Virus record (IMG/VR): IMGVR_UViG_3300031576_000084
Location: 1 to 47,022 of that record
DNA: 47,022 bases
From: a virus
Reading direction: 5' to 3' (one strand)
This document shows, piece by piece, positions 38,922 to 46,450 of this stretch. Every line of letters starts with the position of its first letter. Position 1 is the stretch's first letter. The position numbers and the translations under genes were made by a program. Under the pieces are notes generated by a model. The model was not told the DNA's origin and made no database searches. It saw only the letters and a program-made list of their open reading frames with translations.

Positions 38922-39012
38922 AAAGGAGGCTCGTGGCTGCGTGGCGGGAAGGCCGGAGCCCCAGCGGTGCCCGGAGGGACCGGCCGTGAGCCCAGCGGCC
39001 ACGGCTCCTTTT
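38922..39012 (+). terminator. Large structured RNA / terminator (91 nt)
   Basis: AAAGGAG (38922-38928) pairs with CTCCTTT (39005-39011), then CGTGGCTGC (38932-38940) with GCGGCCACG (38995-39003), then GGG/CCC and GGCCGG/CCGGCC (38951-38956 with 38980-38985). The stacked, imperfect hairpin ends with four T. It should stop rightward transcription, and it hides a perfect AAAGGAGG ribosome-like site. The size and internal loops exceed a simple terminator, so an ncRNA role is open. Confidence 0.65.
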
Positions 39013-39015
39013 AGG

Positions 39016-39021
39016 TATAAT
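39016..39021 (+). promoter_or_regulatory. Candidate -10 box TATAAT after the structured RNA
   Basis: A consensus TATAAT follows the T-run of the structured element and is 82 bases before ATG 39103. There is no TG extension and no good -35, so support is moderate. It could start the transcript of the two following genes and the tRNA. Confidence 0.4.
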
Positions 39022-39102
39022 GAAAATAAAGTCCTAATCCCGTATTTATTGGGGTAACCACCAGCTAACCTGTTTGTTTTCAACAAGTAAGGACTATTCA
39101 GT

Positions 39103-39411
39103 ATGCCTAAGTCCAAATTAAGGCGCTACGAAAGATGGCGTAAGTGGGACCCCATAACAGCAGCAGATAGCCTTCAGGAGGACAGAAATCGGCACCAGAA
39201 AGCCTACAGAAAATGGAGGATCGAGGCTTACAGGATCAACCCCAACTATGTTACAGAAGACCTCCCAAAGGAGCCTCTATATGACAAGGCCAGGCGCCAG
39301 AAACGCTGGGGATGGCTCAAGTGTAAAAAGTACCTATTAAAGCGTTATCACAAGGGCACATTACCCTATAGAGTCCAGATCCCTTACTGGCTCCATAAGG
39401 AGCACGAATGA
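39103..39411 (+). CDS. Very basic protein (102 aa)
   Basis: Rich in Lys, Arg, Trp and Tyr with many helix-prone segments (RRYERWRKWD, then RHQKAYRKWRIEAYR). AAGGA is the ribosome site. RNA or DNA binding is probable. The stop overlaps the next ATG (ATGA). Confidence 0.65.
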   Translation: MPKSKLRRYERWRKWDPITAADSLQEDRNRHQKAYRKWRIEAYRINPNYVTEDLPKEPLYDKARRQKRWGWLKCKKYLLKRYHKGTLPYRVQIPYWLHKEHE

Positions 39412-39719
39412 GTAGAACCGACCAGTACATAGGGCTTACCCGGGCCGCAGAATCTTACGTCTCGGAGCGCGAACGACTAGCAACCACCCCACTGGAGGGT
39501 GCCTTCGGGAACAGCTTTGACCTTGGAACCTGGGCAGGAGATAACGGCTCCGTACTTAAGGAGGTCGTCCAAGCCGCTCCCTGGTCCTCTGGACCCATGT
39601 ACTTCACCTGCCTGAAGATGGACTGGGGTAACGGCTCATTTGCCAAGATCTTCTGCTGGGTCCTGGACCCCACCATAAAGTCGGAGTTCGACTACGAGCG
39701 AGGACATTACTGGGTATAA
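39408..39719 (+). CDS. Hypothetical protein (103 aa)
   Basis: A soluble, Gly/Ser/Trp-containing protein, beta-rich in the second half. Its stop TAA lies just one base before the tRNA-Leu gene. No family is recognised. Confidence 0.6.
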   Translation: MSRTDQYIGLTRAAESYVSERERLATTPLEGAFGNSFDLGTWAGDNGSVLKEVVQAAPWSSGPMYFTCLKMDWGNGSFAKIFCWVLDPTIKSEFDYERGHYWV

Positions 39720-39720
39720 T

Positions 39721-39820
39721 CCGGGTGTGGCGGAACTGGCATACGCGCGAGCTTTAAACCCTCGTAACGCACTGCTCTCAAACAGCAGCGATGTGGGTTC
39801 GATTCCCACCACCCGGACCA
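39721..39820 (+). tRNA. tRNA-Leu(TAA), with encoded CCA
   Basis: Acceptor CCGGGTG pairs with CACCCGG, followed by A and CCA (39818-39820). The D arm has GCG/CGC, the anticodon stem is CGAG/CTCG plus a C-C mismatch, and the loop TTTAAAC gives anticodon TAA (39755-39757), which reads the leucine codon TTA. A long variable arm (CTGCT/AGCAG) and a GTGGG/CCCAC T arm fit class II tRNA-Leu. At 100 nt it is longer than usual. It is not a stop-codon suppressor. Confidence 0.9.
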
Positions 39821-39834
39821 GCTTTGGAGGCGAA

Positions 39835-40131
39835 GTGAAAGAGATTAATTGGTCAAATATTAAGTACGCAGTTATTTGGATAGGAATAGGGATGTTGTTT
39901 TTTAAGGCGTTGCATATATGGGAAGCAGTGCTTGATGAACCACTGGTTAGTGTAAATATTCAATACCCACATGAGTGGGCAATTGCCGGACATAAGTGGC
40001 AAGCAGACCATATTACTACCACCCTTCCTAACTACATGGGTACGCGCGGATTTACAATTGAAGGTTGGGATGCAGGTAATCAAAAGCTCTGGCAGGTAGA
40101 GTCCCAAACCAGTTACAAACAAATTAGATAG
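39835..40131 (+). CDS. AT-rich membrane protein between tRNA elements (98 aa)
   Basis: GTG 39835 has TTTGGAGG seven bases upstream; the longer frame through the tRNA is spurious. One transmembrane helix (about residues 10-26) precedes a soluble beta-rich domain with His, Trp and Tyr. The gene is clearly richer in A and T than its neighbours, and it is flanked by an intact and a decayed tRNA, so it may be a recent insertion. Confidence 0.65.
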   Translation: MKEINWSNIKYAVIWIGIGMLFFKALHIWEAVLDEPLVSVNIQYPHEWAIAGHKWQADHITTTLPNYMGTRGFTIEGWDAGNQKLWQVESQTSYKQIR

Positions 40132-40200
40132 CACGCAAAGTGTTGAGCACTCTGACTTTCAACCATAACCTAGCAAGTTCGAGTCCTACAGGGCGCACCA
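40131..40200 (+). pseudogene. Decayed tRNA (Glu-TTC-like)
   Basis: The 3' end AGGGCGC-A-CCA and the T loop TTCGAGT are tRNA-like, and loop CTTTCAA gives anticodon TTC. The acceptor stem pairs only in part, the T stem has two mismatches, the anticodon stem two, and the D arm is shortened (GTG-TTGAG-CAC). It is 70 nt long. A remnant, not a working tRNA. Confidence 0.6.
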
Positions 40201-40203
40201 ATT

Positions 40204-40240
40204 CCGGGTGTGGCAGAACGCACCACCCGGATCATTTTGA
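40204..40240 (+). other. tRNA-Leu minihelix remnant with T-run
   Basis: CCGGGTG and CACCCGG, with only 13 bases between, are the two acceptor strands of the tRNA-Leu at 39721 with the body deleted; the first 11 bases are identical to it. ATCATTTT follows, so the element may work as a terminator for the tRNA transcript. Confidence 0.6.
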
Positions 40241-40249
40241 GGGGACTTT

Positions 40250-40915
40250 ATGCGAACCTTCGTAATCGGTGATGTCCACGGGCACTGGGACCGCCTGGAA
40301 GCCCTGCTAGACAAGGCTGGACCATCTGCTGATGACGAGATCATTCAGCTGGGCGACCTGGGGCACTTCAGTCAGGACACTCGGATAGACGATTACACCA
40401 CCTTAAAGTATGCTGCAGGTCTGCCTAACTTCACCATGCTGTGGGGCAACCATGACCGGGCTGTGGTTGATGAGGCCAGGCACAGGTTTGCAGGATTCCA
40501 CCCACCAATGGTTATGACCTATGAGCGGCTGATCTCCCTTAAGCCTAAACTATGCGCTGTTCGGCACGGCCACCTAATCACTCATGCCGGGCTGCACCCA
40601 GATTACTCCAACCCAACAGCTGCTATAGGCGACTATGAGCGGATTATCCAGACCCGAGGGTTAGGCCTCACAGTCAACGCAATATCCACCCGGCGAGGAG
40701 GACCTGATGCAGCCGGTGGTATACTCTGGCGGGACTGGGGCGAGCCGCTGGCTAATGTACCTCAGATCTTTGGGCACACCCGGAGCGAATCAGTCCGAAT
40801 ACACCATCAGCCAGATCAAGGCAGATCCTTCTGTATTGACATCGCATCAGCAACCAACAGCAGGCTCGCAGGCATCTGGCTGCCTAGCCTGCAGATCATA
40901 ACAGTAGGAGATTAA
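40250..40915 (+). CDS. Serine/threonine protein phosphatase-type metallophosphatase (221 aa)
   Basis: GDVHGH (7-12), GDLGH (35-39) and GNHD (65-68) with later His residues are the metal-binding motifs of the PPP/calcineurin-like superfamily; lambda-type phage phosphatases have the same layout. It may dephosphorylate host proteins or a nucleotide substrate. GGGG upstream of ATG 40250 is a moderate ribosome site. It stands alone before the replication block. Confidence 0.88.
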   Translation: MRTFVIGDVHGHWDRLEALLDKAGPSADDEIIQLGDLGHFSQDTRIDDYTTLKYAAGLPNFTMLWGNHDRAVVDEARHRFAGFHPPMVMTYERLISLKPKLCAVRHGHLITHAGLHPDYSNPTAAIGDYERIIQTRGLGLTVNAISTRRGGPDAAGGILWRDWGEPLANVPQIFGHTRSESVRIHHQPDQGRSFCIDIASATNSRLAGIWLPSLQIITVGD

Positions 40916-40940
40916 GGATGCCCGCACTGCAGGAGGCTAA

Positions 40941-41120
40941 ATGCCGGACACTGAGAACGTAACTCCCAGCCCCGAGACAGTCGGTGAAGCTTACACCCTG
41001 AACTATGTATGGAGCTGTGCACTCGCACGGCTGCGAATCCCCTACATCGTGAATAAGGCAATCGCTCAGGAGTTATTTGCGATCGTCCGAGCCTACCCCA
41101 AGGACTGGAGAGCTAAGTGA
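40941..41120 (+). CDS. Small helical protein coupled to the helicase (59 aa)
   Basis: AGGAGG lies five bases before ATG 40941. Residues 17-50 form an amphipathic helical region with Trp and Tyr. The stop overlaps the helicase start (GTGA). A small helicase partner or loader is possible by position only. Confidence 0.65.
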   Translation: MPDTENVTPSPETVGEAYTLNYVWSCALARLRIPYIVNKAIAQELFAIVRAYPKDWRAK

Positions 41121-41935
41121 ACCAGCATGAACTGCTGGACTCTATCGGCGGCAGGACACTTAATAGTGTCATGAAGGATGATGTACCTGGATTCCTGTTC
41201 GAGAACTGCTTCCGCGACCGCAGCATTACTGTGATTGTGGCTCCAGCTCACAGTGGAAAAACCCTGCTGATGCTGGACATGGCGATTTGCCTGGATATGG
41301 AGATTCCGCTATTCGGCCAGTTCAAGCCCATGCGGGGGCGGCAGGTGTTCTTCATTGGTGCCGATGCTCCATCCTGGGATTATGGACTGCAGTCCAGAAA
41401 GCTGTGCATTGGTCATGGAATTGATCTTGCCCATCGTGAACTACTAGACCTACCGGGTATCTGGCGATCTGGAGTTAAAATCACAGACCTGCAGTTCCTT
41501 AGATGGCTAGACCAGTGGAAGAATACAGCCCAGGCTGACGTACTATTCATCGACAGTCACCGAGCAACCCATACAGGTGACGAGAATCTCAGTAACGAGA
41601 TGTCGCAGGTATGGAACATCCTAAAGGGCATGAGGGACAATGGCTGGTGCATTATCATGAGTCATCATGCTGGGCACACCCGGCAGCTGCTGGGGCAGGA
41701 CATTCATGCAGGCCGGGGCAGCACAGTAATAGGCGACGCTGCTGACTTTGTGTATAATCTGTCCAAGCGGAACCGCCGCGACCCGCGAGTCAAGATCACC
41801 TGTGCCAAGGCCCGTGGCGGTGGGCCGGAGGTCGATCCTTTCGACTACTTTGACATCGTGCCAGTAGAATCCAAAGAAACAGTAAACGGCCAGCCCCTCA
41901 AGGGAATCAAGCTGATCAGTGGAGTTCTACCATGA
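41117..41935 (+). CDS. RepA/AAA_25-like hexameric helicase ATPase (272 aa)
   Basis: Walker A APAHSGKT (42-49), Walker B DVLFIDS (141-147) and a later SHHAG motif fit the RecA-fold RepA-type helicases of plasmids and phages. GDAADFVY near the C-terminus is also typical. It should unwind the replication fork with the AEP-type primase. The start GTG overlaps the previous stop; an internal ATG at residue 19 is an alternative. Confidence 0.82.
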   Translation: MNQHELLDSIGGRTLNSVMKDDVPGFLFENCFRDRSITVIVAPAHSGKTLLMLDMAICLDMEIPLFGQFKPMRGRQVFFIGADAPSWDYGLQSRKLCIGHGIDLAHRELLDLPGIWRSGVKITDLQFLRWLDQWKNTAQADVLFIDSHRATHTGDENLSNEMSQVWNILKGMRDNGWCIIMSHHAGHTRQLLGQDIHAGRGSTVIGDAADFVYNLSKRNRRDPRVKITCAKARGGGPEVDPFDYFDIVPVESKETVNGQPLKGIKLISGVLP

Positions 41936-42261
41936 CACTCAAGCAGACTGTTAATCAGCATCGACAGAACAAGCCGTCTCGGCTGGCGAGGGAGATGTCT
42001 AAGTACATGGACTATAACACCGCAATGGAGATGTTGCTGCGCCACGGCGTCTTCAAGTGGATGTCCGCCCGCCGAGACCTTATCAAGCTGAAGAACACCT
42101 GGGGCAGAAGGCTGCCAACCGCCCGAGGCAGGCGCTGCGCCCAGCTGGTCGAGTGCAGAGAAGCGGTACGAAAGATATGCCACTCTTCACGGCTGCGTGC
42201 GCCAGATCATGATTCTAAGGCAGAGCAATGGCTGCGGGGTCGATTGCAGGAGGACAGATGA
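41932..42261 (+). CDS. Basic protein between helicase and nuclease (109 aa)
   Basis: Arg/Lys/Leu-rich with predicted helices (SRLAREMSKYMDYN, then RHGVFKWM). ATGA overlaps on both sides. No known domain; nucleic-acid binding is likely. Confidence 0.65.
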   Translation: MTLKQTVNQHRQNKPSRLAREMSKYMDYNTAMEMLLRHGVFKWMSARRDLIKLKNTWGRRLPTARGRRCAQLVECREAVRKICHSSRLRAPDHDSKAEQWLRGRLQEDR

Positions 42262-43070
42262 TATTTACAGTAAGCCAGCTTAAGGATTATCTAAGATGCC
42301 CTCAGCTGTCATACTATGCCCATGAGCTGCGAAGAGTTCCTATTGTAGACTCCACGGCCCAAGGTGTGGGTAGCATCTTTCATGGACTCATGGCTCTACG
42401 TATGAAAGGAGAGCTTGGTAACAACTGGTCTAGTGGACCTATATGGAGTAGTACTAGCCAAGCATCCAGAGACGCTTTTTGTAAACATCGGCTGTGGATA
42501 CCAGCCAGTTTTTATAAAATAGAGCCACAGTGGGAGCTAATTCAAGTTGAGCAGGCACTTACTAGCTCGGTGATAAGTCTACAGGGGAGGCCGGACAGTA
42601 TCATCAAGTACAACGGGAAGTTCTGGAGCCTGCAGTGGAAAACCTATACCAACGATCTCCCCAGCCTGCTGGATAAAGTCAAGCTTAGCTTTCATGAGGT
42701 CGCCTATGAACATCTAGGCAGGCAGAATGGATTTGAGCCCTGGGGAGGAATCATATTAGGAGCTTGCCAGAAGCTGCCAGCCTATCGAATGTCATCAGAT
42801 CGCCGGACCAAGACACCAGTAACTGATCCAGATCGAGTCGCAGTGTTCACCACCCATTACCTCACCAGAAGCCTAGAGCTAACTGCTTATCTAACAGGCA
42901 ACTTAGAGCGACTGTTAGAACGTATGGAGCGGGATTGGGTGCACCAACTGCGTAATACCGACCAGTGTTTTGGGCCATTCGGAGGGAGCCGATGCCCTTA
43001 TTTCGAGGTATGTCACGGAGGACAGAGCATTGAAAGTGATACCTTTAAGACCGCTGAGCCAAGGTACTAG
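42258..43070 (+). CDS. PD-(D/E)XK nuclease of the Cas4/RecB type, with four Cys (270 aa)
   Basis: GRPDS (Asp113) and LQWKT (Gln126, Lys128) give the PD-(D/E)XK core with Gln in place of Glu. One Cys near the N-terminus (C14, RCP) and three at the C-terminus (C237, C246, C252) match the Fe-S cluster of Cas4/AddB nucleases. A 5'-3' or end-processing exonuclease that prepares ssDNA for the Sak4 recombinase is likely. Starts in the stop of the previous gene. Confidence 0.78.
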   Translation: MIFTVSQLKDYLRCPQLSYYAHELRRVPIVDSTAQGVGSIFHGLMALRMKGELGNNWSSGPIWSSTSQASRDAFCKHRLWIPASFYKIEPQWELIQVEQALTSSVISLQGRPDSIIKYNGKFWSLQWKTYTNDLPSLLDKVKLSFHEVAYEHLGRQNGFEPWGGIILGACQKLPAYRMSSDRRTKTPVTDPDRVAVFTTHYLTRSLELTAYLTGNLERLLERMERDWVHQLRNTDQCFGPFGGSRCPYFEVCHGGQSIESDTFKTAEPRY

Positions 43071-43083
43071 ATTTCGATCAGTG

Positions 43084-43794
43084 ATGTCGTATTACGGAGG
43101 AAAATCCAAGATTGCCCATCTCTATCCACCGCCTTGTCATGGTACAATAGTGGAACCATTTTGCGGTGCAGCAGCCTATTCTGCACTTTACTATGATAGA
43201 AAGGTTCTACTCTACGACGCAGATCCAATCACAGCAAGCATCTGGCATTTTCTGCTTAGTCCATCAGCTTTGGAGTGGTGCGAGCGAAGCATCCCCGCTT
43301 CCGTCTCGGCGGGCGAGCTGGTAACAGATATTTGTAAACGTGGTGCGGCAGTGCCTATAGGATTGAAGCGACTGATGCAGGCTGAGGCCAACGCAGGAAC
43401 TCAGGGTGCAAAGGGTGTGCATAACCAGATCACCAAGTTCGGTGCTAAGAGCTGGCCCAGAATACTGCCTAAGATGCGGCACTGGCTACCCAAGATATCC
43501 CACTGGCGATTCATGCAGCTTGATTACACTGTTATCCCCAACATGGAGGCAACTTGGTTTATTGATCCACCTTATAACAATATCGCAGGACAGCGTTACA
43601 GAACCCACGTCGCTAACTACCCGCAGCTAGGGGAATGGTGCAAGAACCGCTGGGGACAAGTGATTGTTTGTGAGAACTACGGGGCCGGATGGTTGCCCTT
43701 TGAGCCACTGACCCAGCGCCGTGGGGTAGTCAGCAGCTATCAAAAATCTAGAGCTATGGAGGCAGTCTATGTCCAAAATCAAGACAGCCTGTGA
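43084..43794 (+). CDS. D12-class DNA adenine-N6 methyltransferase (236 aa)
   Basis: SYYGGKSKIA (2-11) and IVEPFCGAAAYS (27-38) form the SAM site, DPPYNN the catalytic motif; this order is typical of Dam-like D12 enzymes. It would methylate adenine, perhaps to protect phage DNA from restriction. ATG 43084 starts the domain; GTG 43081 is possible, and the ribosome site is weak. The recognition sequence cannot be inferred by eye. Confidence 0.88.
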   Translation: MSYYGGKSKIAHLYPPPCHGTIVEPFCGAAAYSALYYDRKVLLYDADPITASIWHFLLSPSALEWCERSIPASVSAGELVTDICKRGAAVPIGLKRLMQAEANAGTQGAKGVHNQITKFGAKSWPRILPKMRHWLPKISHWRFMQLDYTVIPNMEATWFIDPPYNNIAGQRYRTHVANYPQLGEWCKNRWGQVIVCENYGAGWLPFEPLTQRRGVVSSYQKSRAMEAVYVQNQDSL

Positions 43795-44044
43795 TTTCTG
43801 CTCTAGAAAGTTCGAGCCGGATTATTGGCAGCAACGAACTTGTCCAAAGTGCAAGGAGGCAGGAGTGCCATCAGGTGAGATGATCAACTACGAAAAGGTT
43901 CTGGAAGCCTGGCTGAAAAAGAACCGGAGGTGCAAATGGCTAAATGGAAAGAAGATGCGGCCTGGGGCTGGTATCTGCTCAGCTGGCAGGAAGAAGTCCA
44001 GTGGTTCGCAACAAAGGAGAGCGGTGGCCAAAAGCGTACCTTAG
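43769..44044 (+). CDS. Zinc-ribbon protein (91 aa)
   Basis: CDFC (8-11) and CPKC (25-28) at the N-terminus make a zinc ribbon, then a Lys-rich helix. Its C-terminal ~35 residues overlap the primase start by 109 bases and are probably overprinted. GGAG precedes ATG 43769. It may be a primase partner. Confidence 0.65.
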   Translation: MSKIKTACDFCSRKFEPDYWQQRTCPKCKEAGVPSGEMINYEKVLEAWLKKNRRCKWLNGKKMRPGAGICSAGRKKSSGSQQRRAVAKSVP

Positions 44045-44853
44045 GCGGCCGACTAGACAGCATGGACAGACTGATCGCTACGATTCGGAACGCTTATGAG
44101 TTGGGCTGGAACTTGTACCTTCAGGCCAACCCATCTCGGCGGGCGGGCAAAGTCAAACTGTCGCAAGAAGACATCACTCACTGGCGCTACATCGTCCTGG
44201 ACCTGGACCCTAGTGAGGACACGCTGGCTCCACCGCTGTTTGACAAGGTGGCCCACAGGATCTTCAGCGGTCGAGGGTACCAATGCTGGGTCCCAGTCTG
44301 GAATGAGCCAAAAGTGGACAAGATATACCTGAAGACTGGAGACGATCCGGCCCGCTATGAGCGTATCATGGCAGGCTACATCAGATACCACTCCGGCAAG
44401 CCCTGGACTAACGGCTGGCAGATTGACACCAGCTGCTCAGACCTGGCTCGAGTAGTGAGATGCCCAGGCAGTATCAACCAGAAGACAGGTGCACAATCAG
44501 TAGTAGAGTACTGGCAGGGTGAAGGGAAGTCTATTGGTGAACTGTTCAACCTGGAGTGTGCGACTCCTGAACGAGCTCATCCGTTGCAAAATAGTACGAG
44601 CCTATCGGACGTGCTGCCGCATCTAACTGCTACGGCCCGGAAGTTCATTCTGGACGGTGTGGAATCTCCGGGGCGGCATTCAGCCTGCTTCCACACAGCC
44701 AAGCTGATGAAGGAGCTGGCAGTGCCTGAGTCCGCGGCGAGACGGTGGGTCATGTCAGGAGCAAATATCTGCAGGCCGCATGACAATAGCTTCGTCCATG
44801 ATGCTGCAGTTACACTGGAGAAAGTCTATGCGACAGATACTGTTCGCAGTTGA
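43936..44853 (+). CDS. Archaeo-eukaryotic-type (AEP) primase (305 aa)
   Basis: IVLDLDPS (86-93) gives the catalytic Asp89/Asp91 pair, a GYQCWVP strand follows, and DLARVVRCPGSINQKTG (169-185) is the characteristic late motif with Arg-Pro-Gly and Asn. No helicase domain is fused, so it works with the separate RepA-like helicase. GGAGGTG precedes ATG 43936. The C-terminal ~80 residues form a helical PriCT-like domain. Confidence 0.8.
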   Translation: MAKWKEDAAWGWYLLSWQEEVQWFATKESGGQKRTLGGRLDSMDRLIATIRNAYELGWNLYLQANPSRRAGKVKLSQEDITHWRYIVLDLDPSEDTLAPPLFDKVAHRIFSGRGYQCWVPVWNEPKVDKIYLKTGDDPARYERIMAGYIRYHSGKPWTNGWQIDTSCSDLARVVRCPGSINQKTGAQSVVEYWQGEGKSIGELFNLECATPERAHPLQNSTSLSDVLPHLTATARKFILDGVESPGRHSACFHTAKLMKELAVPESAARRWVMSGANICRPHDNSFVHDAAVTLEKVYATDTVRS

Positions 44854-45049
44854 GGCACTGCTGGTGCTGGCACTGATCGGATGGGGAGTATTGAGAATCT
44901 GGAATCTGTTGGTGGGTCGTAGGAGGGAGGCGATTGGCAAGCTAGAAGCATCGAAGGAGGATCTAGATATTGCACGGCTGAATAAACTGGCCCGGCAGCT
45001 CCGGGAGAAAGCCAAGAAGGAGGCGAAGAGTGGATCAGTTCAAAATTGA
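44828..45049 (+). CDS. Membrane protein with coiled tail (73 aa)
   Basis: One N-terminal helix (about 4-28) and a charged coil. Overlaps the primase end by 26 bases and the SPFH gene by 20. A partner of the SPFH protein is likely, as both are membrane-coil proteins. Confidence 0.65.
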   Translation: MRQILFAVEALLVLALIGWGVLRIWNLLVGRRREAIGKLEASKEDLDIARLNKLARQLREKAKKEAKSGSVQN

Positions 45050-46265
45050 CCCGAACAAGTTCAACCCGCGCAAGCTCATTGTTGTAGTTATAACTGCAGT
45101 TATGCTGGTGATTGTTGCAGCGTTCGGGTGTGGTAACATCTTAGAACCGCTCGATGCGGATGAGCAGATGGTGGTACAATCACCTGGCGGCAGGCTGATA
45201 ACATTCACCACCCCGGGCTGGAAGCCGCAGTGGTTCGGCCGGGTAACAAAGTACCGGAAGCGGGAGAACTTCGACTTTACATCCCCCATCAGAAATGGCG
45301 GTAAAGGGCTGGACAAGTCGATCGAGGTTCGATTCAACGATGCAGGACATGCGAAGATCTCTGGTACTATAGCTTACGAGATGCCATCCGACCATGCAAC
45401 CTTCATCAGGATGCACTCGCTGTATGGCAGCCAGGAGGCTGTCGAGCAAAAGCTAGTGGCACCGGCAGTCACCAAGGCTATCTATATGACGGGGCCGCTG
45501 ATGAGCAGTAAGGAGAGTTACGCAGACAGACGGAACGAGCTGCTTAGTCTGATTGACGATCAGATCAAGCATGGGGTGCTCCGAACCCGGTCATTCTCTA
45601 AGAAGGCTGCTGACGCGATCACTGGTCAGGAGAAGACGATTGCTGTGGTTGAGATTGTCCGAGGATCGGACGGCCGGGTCGAGCGAGAAGATGTGAGTCC
45701 TTTGTCGGAGTTCAACATCCGAACATTCAACCTTGCGATTGATGGCGTGCATTACAGCCCGGAGGTTGAAGCTCAAATCAAGGAACAGCAGCAGATGGTC
45801 ATGCAGGTCCAAACGTCTATGATGGAGGCGAAGCAGGCTGAGCAGCAGCGCATCACCACTGAGCAGAGCGGTATGGCAGCGGCTGCAAAGGCTAAGTGGG
45901 AGCAAGAGGTCATCAAAGCAACTGAGGTAACCTCAGCCGAAAAGGACAAAGCTGTTGCTGCGCTGGCTGTTCAGACGGCCGAGTTGAACAAGCGGAAGCT
46001 GATTCTGGATGGTGAAGGCGAGGCTGAAAAGAAGCGGCTGGCGATGGTGGCAAACGGAGCCCTAGAGCAGAAGATCGCAGCCTGGATAGAGGTCAACAAG
46101 GCATATGCTAAGGCCATTGCTGAGTATCAGGGCAACTGGGTGCCGACCACTGTGCTTGGTGGTGGAGCCAGCCAGAACAATGGAGCCCAGAATCTGGTGG
46201 ATATACTTACCGCTAAGACAGCCAAGGATCTGGCGCTAGACGTAAGCAACAAGAAGCAGCCGTAG
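45030..46265 (+). CDS. SPFH / band-7 (prohibitin-like) membrane protein (411 aa)
   Basis: A helix at about 16-34 anchors the protein; the following SPFH domain shows MVVQSPGGRLITFTTPGWKPQ and a long Ala/Glu/Gln coil (about 245-345) as in stomatin/HflK families. Such proteins form rings at the inner membrane. Phage members may protect phage proteins from FtsH-type proteolysis or shape the membrane. A lipobox-like AFGC follows the helix. The GTG start overlaps the previous gene. Confidence 0.8.
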   Translation: MDQFKIDPNKFNPRKLIVVVITAVMLVIVAAFGCGNILEPLDADEQMVVQSPGGRLITFTTPGWKPQWFGRVTKYRKRENFDFTSPIRNGGKGLDKSIEVRFNDAGHAKISGTIAYEMPSDHATFIRMHSLYGSQEAVEQKLVAPAVTKAIYMTGPLMSSKESYADRRNELLSLIDDQIKHGVLRTRSFSKKAADAITGQEKTIAVVEIVRGSDGRVEREDVSPLSEFNIRTFNLAIDGVHYSPEVEAQIKEQQQMVMQVQTSMMEAKQAEQQRITTEQSGMAAAAKAKWEQEVIKATEVTSAEKDKAVAALAVQTAELNKRKLILDGEGEAEKKRLAMVANGALEQKIAAWIEVNKAYAKAIAEYQGNWVPTTVLGGGASQNNGAQNLVDILTAKTAKDLALDVSNKKQP

Positions 46266-46299
46266 GTTGAATCCTTTTTAGATTCGTTGCATCCTGCAA

Positions 46300-46439
46300 T
46301 ATGCTGGTGGCGTAGTGGTCGGTTACTTTGGCTATCTACTGGAAAGAGGGAAAGACCCCTCTGGCCAACCAGGCTGACAACAGCCTGGTCCAGAACGCTG
46401 TCCGAAAGGGTAGAGGTTCAAGTCCTCTAGGGCATACCA
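46300..46439 (+). other. tRNA-like element with intact T arm and CCA
   Basis: AGAGG-TTCAAGT-CCTCT (46412-46428), then AGGGCAT-A-CCA (46429-46439), is a perfect tRNA T arm and 3' end. Upstream ATGC (46301-46304) pairs with GCAT. Between lie two stable hairpins, AGAGGG/CCCTCT (46345-46362) and ACCAGGCTG/CAGCCTGGT (46368-46389), and no normal D or anticodon arm. It looks like a decayed or rebuilt tRNA. The long reading frame across it is spurious. Confidence 0.55.
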
Positions 46440-46450
46440 TTTGGAGGCAT

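Noticed and set aside
38922-39012. Cobalamin-riboswitch or HDV-like ribozyme reading of the structured RNA
   Set aside because: Some GGGAA and GCCAC strings occur, but the required order of conserved boxes and the pseudoknot strand are missing.
39755-39757. Suppressor tRNA
   Set aside because: The anticodon TAA reads the codon TTA, not a stop codon, and long frames here use normal stops.
43140-45180. TGGTACAAT at 43140 and 45172 on the plus strand as promoters
   Set aside because: Both lie well inside conserved coding regions with no gene start nearby that needs them; low weight.
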